A stretch of DNA of 64,000 nt from Streptomyces sp. NBC_01264 (GTDB taxonomy: Bacteria; Actinomycetota; Actinomycetes; Streptomycetales; Streptomycetaceae). The notes beneath the pieces were generated by a model that was not told where the DNA came from, did not search any database, and worked only from the letters and a program-made list of their open reading frames with translations. Position numbers and translations under genes: made by a program. Numbering within the stretch: the stretch's first letter is position 1; every line of letters starts with the position of its first letter. This document shows positions 35,124 to 44,400 of the stretch, piece by piece. The stretch lies in NCBI RefSeq assembly GCF_026340675.1, contig NZ_JAPEOX010000002.1, positions 2,046,001 to 2,110,000 on the forward strand. The letters are read 5' to 3'.

Positions 35124-35253
35124 CCTTCGCCGCTCCTCCCGTGGGGGCTGTGCATGCCAGTTACCGGCAAGTAGCATGATGAGGTGAGCGGGCGCTCAGT
35201 GATTGGGCCGCCCCCGCGCAGCAGTGCACACCCGCACCTGGAGGAGAGCCAAC

Positions 35254-36480
35254 GTGCCTCGTACCGTCAGGGACGTCGTCTTCGTCGACGGCGTCCGCAC
35301 CCCGTTCGGCAAGGCGGGCCCGAAGGGCATCTACAACGAGACCCGCGCCGACGATCTCGTCGTCAAGGCGATCCGGGAGCTGCTGCGCCGCAACCCGGAC
35401 CTGGACCCCGCGAAGATCGACGAGGTCGCCATCGCCGCGACCACGCAGATCGGCGACCAGGGCCTGACGCTGGGCCGTACGGCCGGCATTCTCGCGGGCC
35501 TCCCGCAGTCCGTCCCGGGCTACTCGATCGACCGCATGTGCGCCGGCGCGCTCACCGCCGTGACCGCCGTCGCGGGCGGTGTGGCCTTCGGTGCGTACGA
35601 CGTCGCCCTCGCCGGCGGTGTCGAGCACATGGGCCGCCACCCCATGGGCGAGGGCGTGGACCCGAACCCGCGCTTCGTCTCCGAGAAGCTGGTCGACGAG
35701 TCCGCCCTGTTCATGGGCATGACCGCCGAGAACCTGCACGACCGGTACCCGACGATCACCAAGCTCCGCGCCGACGAGTACGCCGTGCGCTCGCAGGAGA
35801 AGGCCGCCAAGGCGTACGCCGACGGCAAGATCCAGCAGGACCTGGTGCCGATCTCGGTGCGCAACAACAACGAGGCGGCCGGTGAGACGGGCTGGGGCCT
35901 GGTCACCGCCGACGAGCCGATGCGTCCGGGGACCACCCTGGAGAACCTGGCGGGCCTCAAGACCCCGTTCCGGGTCCACGGCAACGTCACCGCGGGCAAC
36001 GCCGCCGGTCTCAACGACGGTGCCACGGCCGCGATCATCGCCTCCGAGGACTTCGCCCGCGCGAACAACCTCCCGGTCAAGATGCGCCTGGTCTCGTACT
36101 CCTTCGCGGGTGTCGAGCCCGAGGTCATGGGCTACGGCCCGATCCCGGCCACCGAGAAGGCCCTGGCCCAGGCCGGTCTGACGATCGACGACATCGGCCT
36201 CTTCGAGGTCAACGAGGCCTTCGCCGTCCAGGTCCTCGCGTTCCTGGAGCACTACGGCATCGCCGACGACGACGCCCGCGTCAACCAGTACGGCGGCGCC
36301 ATCGCCTTCGGCCACCCGCTCGCCTCCTCCGGCGTCCGCCTGATGACTCAGCTGGCCCGCCAGTTCGAGGAGCAGCCGGAGGTCCGCTACGGCCTGACCA
36401 CCATGTGCGTCGGCTTCGGCATGGGCGCCACGGTCGTCTGGGAGAACCCGAACTTCACCGCCGAGGGAGACAGCAAGTGA
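35254..36480 (+). CDS. Acetyl-CoA acyltransferase (thiolase), FadA-like
   Basis: 408-residue thiolase that ends each beta-oxidation cycle. Catalytic residues: Cys96 in DRMCAGAL, the His in IAFGHPLASSG and the second Cys in TTMCVGFGMG. The GTG at 35254 has GAGGAGAG five bases upstream, which decides the start against an upstream in-frame codon at 35203. A weak TAGCAT box at 35172-35177, next to TTACCGGCAAGTAG, may be its -10. The stop overlaps the start of the FadB-like gene (GTGA), as expected for the two subunits of a trifunctional complex. Confidence 0.95.
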   Translation: MPRTVRDVVFVDGVRTPFGKAGPKGIYNETRADDLVVKAIRELLRRNPDLDPAKIDEVAIAATTQIGDQGLTLGRTAGILAGLPQSVPGYSIDRMCAGALTAVTAVAGGVAFGAYDVALAGGVEHMGRHPMGEGVDPNPRFVSEKLVDESALFMGMTAENLHDRYPTITKLRADEYAVRSQEKAAKAYADGKIQQDLVPISVRNNNEAAGETGWGLVTADEPMRPGTTLENLAGLKTPFRVHGNVTAGNAAGLNDGATAAIIASEDFARANNLPVKMRLVSYSFAGVEPEVMGYGPIPATEKALAQAGLTIDDIGLFEVNEAFAVQVLAFLEHYGIADDDARVNQYGGAIAFGHPLASSGVRLMTQLARQFEEQPEVRYGLTTMCVGFGMGATVVWENPNFTAEGDSK

Positions 36481-38609
36481 GCACCACCACCACTGAGCTC
36501 CTGAAGGGCGCGGCCGAGCTGTTCCCCGACGAGGTCGTCACGCGCGCGCTCGTACGCCACCTGGACCTGCCCTTCGGCGCCGGGCGCTTCGCGCTCGTCA
36601 CGCTGGACAACGGCCTGGACCACACCAAGCCGACCACCTTCGGCCCGCAGTCCCTCGCGAACCTGAACGCGGCGATCGACCAGGTCGAGCAAGAGGCCCT
36701 CGCGGGCTCCATCGTCGGTGCGGGCATCACCGGCAAGCCGTTCATCTTCGCGGTCGGCGCCGACCTCAAGGGCGTCGAGCTGCTGAAGCAGCACGACGAG
36801 GCGCTCGCCATCGGCAAGGGCGGCCACGACGTCTTCAAGCGCCTCGCGGCGCTGGCGGTCCCCACCTTCGCGTACTACAACGGCGCGGCGATGGGCGGCG
36901 GTGTCGAGGTCGGTCTGCACTGCACCTACCGCACCGTCTCCCAGGCCATCCCGGCCTTCTCGCTGCCCGAGGTCTTCCTCGGCCTGGTTCCCGGCTGGGG
37001 CGGCTGCGCCCTGCTGCCGAACCTGATCGGCGCGGACCGCGCGGTCTCGGTGATCATCGAGAACTCGCTGAACCAGAACCGTCAGCTCAAGGGCAAGCAG
37101 GTCTTCGAGCTCGGCATCGCGGACGCGCTGTTCGAGGGCGCGGACTTCCTGGAGCAGTCGCTCCTGTGGACCGCCCGCGTGCTGAACGGCACCACCGAGG
37201 TCGTCCGTGACGAGATCGACCGCGGCGAGGCCTGGGACGCGGCGGTCGCCCGCGGCCGCTTCATCGCCGACTCCAAGGTGCACGGCGCGGCCCCGGCCGC
37301 CTATCGCGCGCTGGAGATCATCGAGGCGGCCAAGGACGGCGACCTGCAGAAGGGCTTCGACGCCGAGGACGCGGCCCTGGCCGACCTCATCATGGGCGGC
37401 GAACTGCGCTCCGGCATCTACGCCTTCAACCTGGTCCAGAAGCGCGCCAAGCGCCCGGCCGGCGCCCCGGACAAGAACCTGGCCCGCGCGGTCACCAAGG
37501 TCGGCGTCGTCGGCGCGGGCCTGATGGCCTCGCAGCTGGCGCTGCTGTTCCTGCGCCGCCTGGAGGTGCCGGTGGTCCTCACCGACATCGACCAGGAGCG
37601 CGTGGACAAGGGTGTGGGTTACGTCCACGCCGAGATCCAGAAGCTGCTGGGCAAGGGCCGCATCAACCAGGACAAGGCCAACCGCCTGACCGCCCTGGTG
37701 ACCGGCGTCCTGGACAAGGCCGAGGGCTTCGCGGACGCGGACTTCATCATCGAGGCCGTGTTCGAGGAGATGTCCGTCAAGCAGAAGGTGTTCGCGGAGG
37801 TCGAGGCGGTCGCTCCGGCGCACGCGATCCTCGCCACCAACACCTCCTCGCTGTCGGTCTCCGAGATGGCCTCCAAGCTCCAGCACCCGGAGCGCGTGGT
37901 CGGCTTCCACTTCTTCAACCCGGTCGCGATCCTCCCCCTGCTGGAGATCGTCCGCGGTGAGCAGACCGACGACGCCTCGCTGGCCACGGCCTTCGGTGTC
38001 GCGCGGAAGCTGAAGAAGACCGCGGTCCTCACCAAGGACGCCCCGGCGTTCGTCGTGAACCGCATCCTGACTCGCTTCATGGGCGAGATCCAGAACGTCA
38101 TCGACGAGGGCACCCCGGTGGTCACCGCCGAGAAGGCCATCGAGCCGCTCGGCCTGCCGATGTCCCCGCTGGTGCTGCTGGAGCTCGTGGGCCCGGCGAT
38201 CGGTCTGCACGTCTCCGAGACCCTGAACCGCGCCTTCCCGGAGCGCTTCATCGTCTCGCCGAACCTGGCGGCCGTGGTCAAGGCCGGCAAGCGCGGCTTC
38301 TACGTCTACGATTCCGGCAAGCCGGAGCTGGACCCCGAGGTCGCCGCCCTCCTCGTGCAGGGCGACGTCGTCCTGACGGAGGAGCAGGTCCGCGACCGCG
38401 TCCTGGACGCGGTGGCGCAGGAGATCGGCCTGATGCTGGAGGAGGGTGTCGTGGCCGAGGCCCAGGACATCGACCTCTGCCTCATCACGGGCGCCGGCTG
38501 GCCCTTCCACCTGGGCGGCGTCACCCCGTACCTGGACCGCGAGGGCGTCTCCGAGCGGGTGAACGGCAAGAAGTTCCTGGCCCCGGGCCTGGCGAGCGTT
38601 CCGGTCTGA
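36477..38609 (+). CDS. 3-hydroxyacyl-CoA dehydrogenase / enoyl-CoA hydratase, FadB-like
   Basis: 710-residue fatty-acid oxidation alpha subunit. The N-terminal hydratase has the oxyanion segment GADLKGVELL, the glutamates in MGGGVEVGLHCTYR and PEVFLGLVPGWGG. The dehydrogenase half begins at about residue 340 with VGVVGAGLMASQLALLF (NAD) and has the catalytic His in VGFHFFNPVAILPL and NTSSLSV. The C-terminal domain closes with VTPYLDREG. It is coupled to the thiolase and followed by a large hairpin. Confidence 0.95.
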   Translation: MSTTTTELLKGAAELFPDEVVTRALVRHLDLPFGAGRFALVTLDNGLDHTKPTTFGPQSLANLNAAIDQVEQEALAGSIVGAGITGKPFIFAVGADLKGVELLKQHDEALAIGKGGHDVFKRLAALAVPTFAYYNGAAMGGGVEVGLHCTYRTVSQAIPAFSLPEVFLGLVPGWGGCALLPNLIGADRAVSVIIENSLNQNRQLKGKQVFELGIADALFEGADFLEQSLLWTARVLNGTTEVVRDEIDRGEAWDAAVARGRFIADSKVHGAAPAAYRALEIIEAAKDGDLQKGFDAEDAALADLIMGGELRSGIYAFNLVQKRAKRPAGAPDKNLARAVTKVGVVGAGLMASQLALLFLRRLEVPVVLTDIDQERVDKGVGYVHAEIQKLLGKGRINQDKANRLTALVTGVLDKAEGFADADFIIEAVFEEMSVKQKVFAEVEAVAPAHAILATNTSSLSVSEMASKLQHPERVVGFHFFNPVAILPLLEIVRGEQTDDASLATAFGVARKLKKTAVLTKDAPAFVVNRILTRFMGEIQNVIDEGTPVVTAEKAIEPLGLPMSPLVLLELVGPAIGLHVSETLNRAFPERFIVSPNLAAVVKAGKRGFYVYDSGKPELDPEVAALLVQGDVVLTEEQVRDRVLDAVAQEIGLMLEEGVVAEAQDIDLCLITGAGWPFHLGGVTPYLDREGVSERVNGKKFLAPGLASVPV

Positions 38610-38627
38610 TCCGGACCTCACGTACCA

Positions 38628-38677
38628 CGACGGCCGGTGTCCGCCGCCCCGCAAGGGGAGGTGGGCACCGGCCGTCG
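38628..38677. terminator. Large hairpin terminator between convergent genes
   Basis: The outer stem CGACGGCCGGTG / CACCGGCCGTCG (38628-38639 with 38666-38677) encloses a CCCC-GCAA-GGGG inner hairpin. It lies between the FadB-like gene and the convergent glycosidase lipoprotein gene. Confidence 0.85.
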
Positions 38678-38697
38678 GCGTACGCGGTCGGTCGGGC

Positions 38698-39966
38698 TCA
38701 GCGCGCGAAGAGGGCCAGCGCGTTGGCCACGGGCCGTTCGACGACCTTCCCCGGGGTCTCCCGGGGGTTGTTGCGCAGTTCCCCGAGCACGACCATGCTC
38801 GTGGACCCGCCGCCGTCGAGGCCGATGGCATCCTGGGCGCCGAGCGAGGCCATGAACTCGGCGGCCTCGGCCAGCGTGGCTCCGGCGTCCACACCGGGGT
38901 TGCGGCCGTCGATCGTCACGAGGAGCAGCGCGCCGTCCTCGGTGATGCCGGCCAGGGTGCGCGGTGCCTTCCTGGGGGTGGACGCGGCGGCGCCGAGGGC
39001 GGACTCGCCGTCCTTCAGCAGCCGGTAGCGGCCGCCCACCGCCGTCTGGACGTCCTCGCCCACGGGCAGCCCGACCATGTTGTTCATCTGCACGGAGCGC
39101 TTGATCCGGTTGCCCCTGCGGGCATGGGACTGCAGCCAGTCCACCTCGTCGCCCGTCGCGTAGAGCGTGCTGCCCTTCGCCGGTACGCGCCCGCCGGCGG
39201 GCTTGCGGAGGTCCACCACCCGCCCGTCACCGTCGAGGACGGCTTCCATGCTGCCCGGGGGGCCGGGGGGAGTGCGGTCGCCCCACTCCTCGGTGAAGGC
39301 GACGAGTTCGTCGGCGTCCGTGCACAGACCGCCGTACGGCTCCTCCATCGGCTCCTCCGTGACGGCCAGGCGGTCGCCGCCCACGCCTCCGCAGCCCAGG
39401 ACGCGGCCCGGGACCCGGTTGATGCCGTCCAGTTCGCCTCGGGAGCCGTCGTCCGAGATCACCTGGCCTTCCGTGGTGACCTCGTCGATGCGGGCGTCGA
39501 GCCGGCCGTCGCGGGTGCCGAGCAGCAGGGCCGTCCGGCCGTTCGTCGCCTCGCTGAGCAGCCGGCCGCCTTCGGTGTACAGGCCGAGCGGGTCCCCGTC
39601 GTAGCCGCCGTAGTTCTTGCCGGTGCTGATGTCGAAGTAGGAGGCGTTGACGGCGGCCACCGCCCCGGTCGCCGCGGCCATCTCCCGTACGGTCTCGGCG
39701 TGGGCGAGGGAGCTCCCGTGCACGGCCCCGACCCGGACCTCGGCGTCGGGCCGGATCGCCAGCATCTGTACGTGGGACACCGCGCGGCCGTCGAGTTTCC
39801 GGGCGAACTCCTTGTAGGTCACTCCCCTGGGCAGCGCTCCGTCCGGGACCGGCGCCAGGGTGGAGAACCCGGGTTCCGGGAAGTCCGTACCGCTCGAACA
39901 TCCCGCCAGGGTCAGGGTCATGGCCAGGGCGGCCGCCAGGCGGGCGCGCCTAGCCACGGAAGGCAC
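38698..39966 (-). CDS. Phosphodiester glycosidase (NAGPA-like) lipoprotein
   Basis: 422-residue lipoprotein with signal ALAMTLTLAGC. The mature part is the NAGPA-type (DUF2233-like) domain: AVHGSSLAHAETVREMAAATGAVAAVNASYFD split by an insertion, then LLLVTIDGRNPGVDAGATL and AIGLDGGGSTSMVV, the family's core. The human homologue removes GlcNAc from a GlcNAc-1-phosphodiester. At the end of a wall-polymer operon this suggests trimming or turnover of a sugar-phosphate polymer outside the membrane. GTG 39966 (GGGGG upstream) is used; GTG 39957 is possible. Confidence 0.85.
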   Translation of the reverse strand: MPSVARRARLAAALAMTLTLAGCSSGTDFPEPGFSTLAPVPDGALPRGVTYKEFARKLDGRAVSHVQMLAIRPDAEVRVGAVHGSSLAHAETVREMAAATGAVAAVNASYFDISTGKNYGGYDGDPLGLYTEGGRLLSEATNGRTALLLGTRDGRLDARIDEVTTEGQVISDDGSRGELDGINRVPGRVLGCGGVGGDRLAVTEEPMEEPYGGLCTDADELVAFTEEWGDRTPPGPPGSMEAVLDGDGRVVDLRKPAGGRVPAKGSTLYATGDEVDWLQSHARRGNRIKRSVQMNNMVGLPVGEDVQTAVGGRYRLLKDGESALGAAASTPRKAPRTLAGITEDGALLLVTIDGRNPGVDAGATLAEAAEFMASLGAQDAIGLDGGGSTSMVVLGELRNNPRETPGKVVERPVANALALFAR

Positions 39967-40678
39967 TCAGTGCCCCCGGTGACATGCCCAGGTCGCCTAT
40001 CCGGATGGTGACGTGCGAGCGCACGGAGTGGCCGGCCTCGTCCTCGTAGGTGCAGGTGAAGAAGTCGTAGCCCTGGTAGGAGGCGGGGGCCTGGTAGACC
40101 ACCGTCCCGTCCGGGGCGCAGTGCAGCATGCCCTGCCGGGGGATGCCCACGCCGGTACGGCGCAGACCGCGCTCGGCGTCCGGGGGCAGGGTGACCTGGG
40201 CGCCGGGCGGCAGGTGCAGGGCCCGGCCGGGGACGCTGTGGCGGCGGATCCAGTACCCCTGGTCCTCGATGCCGGAGCTGGGGATCAGCTTGTCGCCCTC
40301 GGCGGGCATCAGGCCGACCACCACGCGCGGGAGCATGATCGCGCCGTCGGGGGCGTCCGGCTTCACCTTCACGGTGCAGGTGTGGGTGGCCGCCTCGGTG
40401 CCGGGGGCGAAGCCCATGTAGCGGCCGTTCTTCAGCAGTCGCAGGCCCTTCAGGCCGCCCATGACCACGGCGTCGCCCAGGGTGTCGCCGAGGACGTAGC
40501 CGTACGTGCGGTACGCGCCGCCGCTGGGCGTGAGGGTCATGGCCAGGGTGAACTCCTGGCCGGGTACCAGGGGCCTGCCGGGGTCGGCCGAGGAGGCCAG
40601 GTCGAGCACCCCGCTGAAGGCGCCCTGGGTGATCCAGGCGCGGACCACGGGGAACCAGGCGGTCACTTCGCTGCTCAT
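39950..40678 (-). CDS. Hypothetical beta-rich protein of the surface-polymer operon
   Basis: 242 residues with no domain I can name. It looks all-beta: repeated short strands such as FTLAMTLTPSGGAYRTYGYVL, and a C-terminal Ig/cadherin-like strand set (DGTVVYQAPASYQGYDFFTCTYEDEAGHSV, given in parts). There is no signal peptide. The ATG overlaps the SGNH gene's stop (ATGA, 40675-40678), and its own stop overlaps the glycosidase start by 17 bases, so the three are made together. Role unknown. Confidence 0.7.
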   Translation of the reverse strand: MSSEVTAWFPVVRAWITQGAFSGVLDLASSADPGRPLVPGQEFTLAMTLTPSGGAYRTYGYVLGDTLGDAVVMGGLKGLRLLKNGRYMGFAPGTEAATHTCTVKVKPDAPDGAIMLPRVVVGLMPAEGDKLIPSSGIEDQGYWIRRHSVPGRALHLPPGAQVTLPPDAERGLRRTGVGIPRQGMLHCAPDGTVVYQAPASYQGYDFFTCTYEDEAGHSVRSHVTIRIGDLGMSPGALSAFRG

Positions 40679-41454
40679 GCCGTCGCTCCCACCATCGCTG
40701 CGCCGACCCGCTCCTTGGTGAGCCGGTCGAATTCGACGTCGTCGAGGAATTGCACTGCCTGGTTCGCGTCGAACTGGTTCTCCAGGTTGCGGAAGAACGG
40801 GGCGGGCAGCAGCTCGCGCGAGCGCAGCTCTCCGGCGACGAACCGTGCGCACTCCACGGCGCCGACCGGCCGCATGTGCGAGTTGTCCCCCACCCCGTCG
40901 GGGTAGTTGGGGTGCTCACCCGGTTCGAGGTAGAGGAAGACCTGCTTGCAGCCCTGCGGGCCGAGCTGGCGCCACCAGGCGACGCTCCACTCGTTGAGGT
41001 CGATCAGCGGCGCGGACATCTGCGCCGCCACCTCCCGCTTGGCGGCCGGGTAGAGCTTCAGCGGCCGGCGGAAGTTGCCGAACCGGTCGAAGACCGCCCG
41101 CTCGTGGCTGGGGACGAGCACGGGGTGGGCGCCGCGCAGCCGGGTCTCGATGACGTAGCGCCGCAGGTTGCCCTGGTAGTCGTCGAAGGGCTCGGTGTGC
41201 AGGCCGGCGCCGGGCTTCATGTCGTTGGGCCCGAAGGAGATCAGGTGCAGGTCGCCGGGGCGGATGTTCTCCATGATCCAGCCGAGCCGGCCGCGCTCCA
41301 TGAAGCTCTTGGTGCTGGCCCCGGCCCGGGCGCAGTTGATCACGTCCACGCCCTGCATGAAGATCGGCATCGCCTGTCCCCAGCCGGTCATGGGAGCCAT
41401 GCTGCCCTGGCGGCTGCACACGCTCGATCCGCCGGACAGGAAGATTGCCGTCAT
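40675..41454 (-). CDS. SGNH/GDSL-type hydrolase, rhamnogalacturonan-acetylesterase-like
   Basis: 259-residue SGNH hydrolase. Block I appears as F-L-S-G-G-S-S-V with TGWGQAMP after it, block II glycine in CARAGASTKSF, block III GPND, and the His block in DNSHMRPVGA. Block I normally reads GDSx; here the Asp is Gly, while the serine remains. Such enzymes add or remove O-acetyl groups on polysaccharides. No signal peptide, so it may act on a cytoplasmic intermediate. The ATG at 41454 with GAAGGA is chosen over an upstream codon at 41526. Confidence 0.82.
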   Translation of the reverse strand: MTAIFLSGGSSVCSRQGSMAPMTGWGQAMPIFMQGVDVINCARAGASTKSFMERGRLGWIMENIRPGDLHLISFGPNDMKPGAGLHTEPFDDYQGNLRRYVIETRLRGAHPVLVPSHERAVFDRFGNFRRPLKLYPAAKREVAAQMSAPLIDLNEWSVAWWRQLGPQGCKQVFLYLEPGEHPNYPDGVGDNSHMRPVGAVECARFVAGELRSRELLPAPFFRNLENQFDANQAVQFLDDVEFDRLTKERVGAAMVGATA

Positions 41455-41473
41455 GGTGCGTCCTTCATGTGTC

Positions 41474-44400
41474 TCAGAACTCCCCGAAGCCTCGTGCCCC
41501 GAGGTGCAGCTGCGCCCGCTGGTCACCGACGATGTTGGCGTCCATGGATTCGATGACCTGGAAGGCCCGTTCGCAGTTGTGGGTGTCGCGCAGGACGAAG
41601 AACTCCTCGGCGCGCCGCCGGTACTGCGGTTCCACCTCGAACTGCCGCTCGATGGTCGCGATGATCTCCTGGACGGCGTGGTCGACCGTCCGGCAGGCCG
41701 GTCCGAAGCCGTCCCGCGCGAGATCGAAGTAACCCCGCTTGTAGTGCTTGCTGTAGAAGGACTCGTCGTCGAAGTTCGTGTAGACGATGGGCTTGCCCAT
41801 GTACGCCACGTCGAAGAACACCGAGGAGTAGTCCGTGACCAGCATCGAGCACTCGCGCATCGCGAGCTGCACGTCGCGGCCCGTCGTCGACACCGTGACC
41901 GACGGGTGGTCGATCTTGAAGTGGTTCAGGTAGGGCCGGATCTCGTAGTGCGGCATGAACTCCAGCTCCACGCCGTAGTACTGGATCGCGCTCAGCAGCC
42001 GCTCGTTGCGCAGCAGTGCGGAGAAGAACCGGTAGTACTCGGACGCGGCGAAGGGGATCTCGGGCTTGGCCGCCTTGTTGTACGAGGGCGCCACGATGTC
42101 GCGGCGCCAGGTCGGCATGACCAGGATCCGCCGCGGTCCGTTCACCGGCTCCAGGGCGTCGAAGCGGGGCAGACCGGTCGCCGCGACGCGCGCGTAGCCG
42201 TACCCGCAGTGCTCGGCGTAGTACGAGCGCTCGCTGCGGCCCGTGGTGAGCACCATGTCGACGTTGGTGGCCTGGCCGTGGATGGAGGCCACGACGTCGT
42301 TGTAGACGACTCCGTGCTGGAGGAACACCCGCTTGTAGCGCAGCAGGTCGCCGTAGCCGCGCAGGAACGCCCGCTTGAGGAGGCCCGGGAAGCCCAGGTA
42401 GGCCTCCAGGTCGTACGCGTTGATCAGGCGTTCCGCGTGCAGCAGGTAGGCGCGGTGCTTCCATGACAGCCGGTCGATGACCTGCCCGTACCGGGCGACC
42501 TTGTCCCAGTCGGGGGAATCGCCGTTGATCGAGTAGTAGACCTTGGTCTTGGGCCGGTTCTGCCGGATCCACTTGAACAGGTGGTAGCTGTTGTCCTGGG
42601 CGGTGTCCTCGCGCTCGCCGATGATCCAGATGCCCCGGTTGTGCAGGTAGGGGTACGTGAACCAGTACATGAGGCGCGTGCGCCAGCCGGGGCGGCCCGG
42701 CAGCGAGTTGCGCAGCTCCCACTTGAACCGGCGCAGCCTGTCCTTGCACCGGGCAGCGAAGCCGCGTACCCAGCGGACGGTCACCTGCTCCTCGTCGTCG
42801 ATGGACACGACGAAGCGCTGCCTGCCCCGGGTGTGCACGCCCTTGAAGCGGTGGAGCATCTGGCGGGCCGCCAGCGGGACGTCGTGGTGGAGGTCCTGGT
42901 CGACGACCCGGATCACCATGGACAGCTCGGTGTTGGCCAGTGCGTCGAGGGTGCCCGGACGGGCCGTGGCGCGCCAGCCGGAGAACCAGTCCTGGTTCTT
43001 GCGGGTGCGCCAGCGGTCGCGGCGGTAGTTCTGCGCCACGGGGAGCGTCACCTCGCGCCGCCCGTCGGAGAGCACCAGCTGGAGCTCGTTGGTGTACCGG
43101 GCGTTGATGTCCACGCCGGAGAGGACGAGGAGCCCCTCGAAGTGGATCTCGCCGTCGGTCCAGTCGAAGGTCTCCAGGACGGCGCTGGCCCGCGGAACGC
43201 GCAGCAGCGTGGTCCGCACCGGGTCGGACACCAGTCTGCGGTAGACGCCCTCCTCGTCGAGGAAGAGCGTGGGCAGGTACTCGGGTGCGCCGAGCGGGTC
43301 CGCGAAGAGGTCGAGGTTGCCCGTGACGATCGCGTGGTGCTGGACCTTGGACTGCGGGTGGACGGCGTACTGCAGGATCACGTCGTCGGGTATCTGGCTG
43401 TAGACCGATCCCAGCAGGGGCAGGACCGAGGCGAGCTCGGGCCTGCTCATGATGCGGTGCATGTTGCGCACGTAGGGCTGGAGGGTACGGACGACGAAGC
43501 GCTGGGCCAGGACGAGGGTCCGCGGCGGGGCTCCCTGCACCGAGGCCAGTACGTGCGCGGCGAGCCGGACCCGGTCCACCGTCTTGACGGGGTCGTTCCA
43601 GGGGAAGTCGAAGAGCGAGTTCTGGTTCTGCTCGTCGCGCTCGAAGAAGCGTGCGTCCTGCGCGATGGCCACGCCCCGCGCGTAGAGCACGGCCGGGACG
43701 GTGAACCAGTCGTCCTCCAGTCCCGGGCCCGGGCCGCCGCGGAAGCCGTGCTCCCGGATGTAGGAGGTCTTGAAGAGCTTCGCGCCGAGCAGGGTGGAGA
43801 AGACGAGGTACGGGGCGTCGGCCAGCCGGCGGACGGAGTCCTTGGCCGTGAAGTACCGCTGCCACGGCTCGTCCTCGCTGCGCCACGGGCCGGGGAAGTT
43901 GTCGGCCTGGCCGGCGACGACATCGGCTCCCCTGGCCTTGCTGGCGGCCGCGAGCAGCCGGCCGATGGAGTCCTGGCCGAGGATGTCGCGGGCGCGCGCG
44001 AACATCACGTAGGGGGCGACGGCGTACTGCAGCCCGTGGTCGAAGGCGGCGCTGGCGCCCAGGCTGTGCTGGGCGACGACGCCCGTGTTGGGGTAGTAGG
44101 CGGCGAAGGCCGCGAGCTGCCGGCCGGTGCTGTCGTTGGATCCGTCGTCGACGAACACCACCTGGGTGCGGGCGAAGCTGCGCTGGGCCACGAGCGAGGC
44201 GAGGAACTCGCGCAGGTGGTACTCGTCGTTGTGGCAGTGGACGACGAGCGTGGCGGCGTAGCTCTCGGGCAGTTCCACGGGGCCGGTCGGGGCGGCGTCC
44301 TGCCACCACAGCCACGGGGTGCCCCGGTCCGAGGTCTTGACCCGCTGTTCCCCGGTCTCGGGGCGCAGGCCCAGGTTGCCGCTGACGGTCTCGTAGACCT

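Noticed and set aside
35149..35177. TGTGCA-N17-TAGCAT promoter of the thiolase gene
   Set aside because: The -35 is too poor to list as a feature; the -10 is only mentioned in the gene entry.
41523..44315. 930-residue minus-strand frame within the GT2-GT2-TagF gene
   Set aside because: Arg/Pro/Gly-rich shadow in another frame; the main frame has clear domains.
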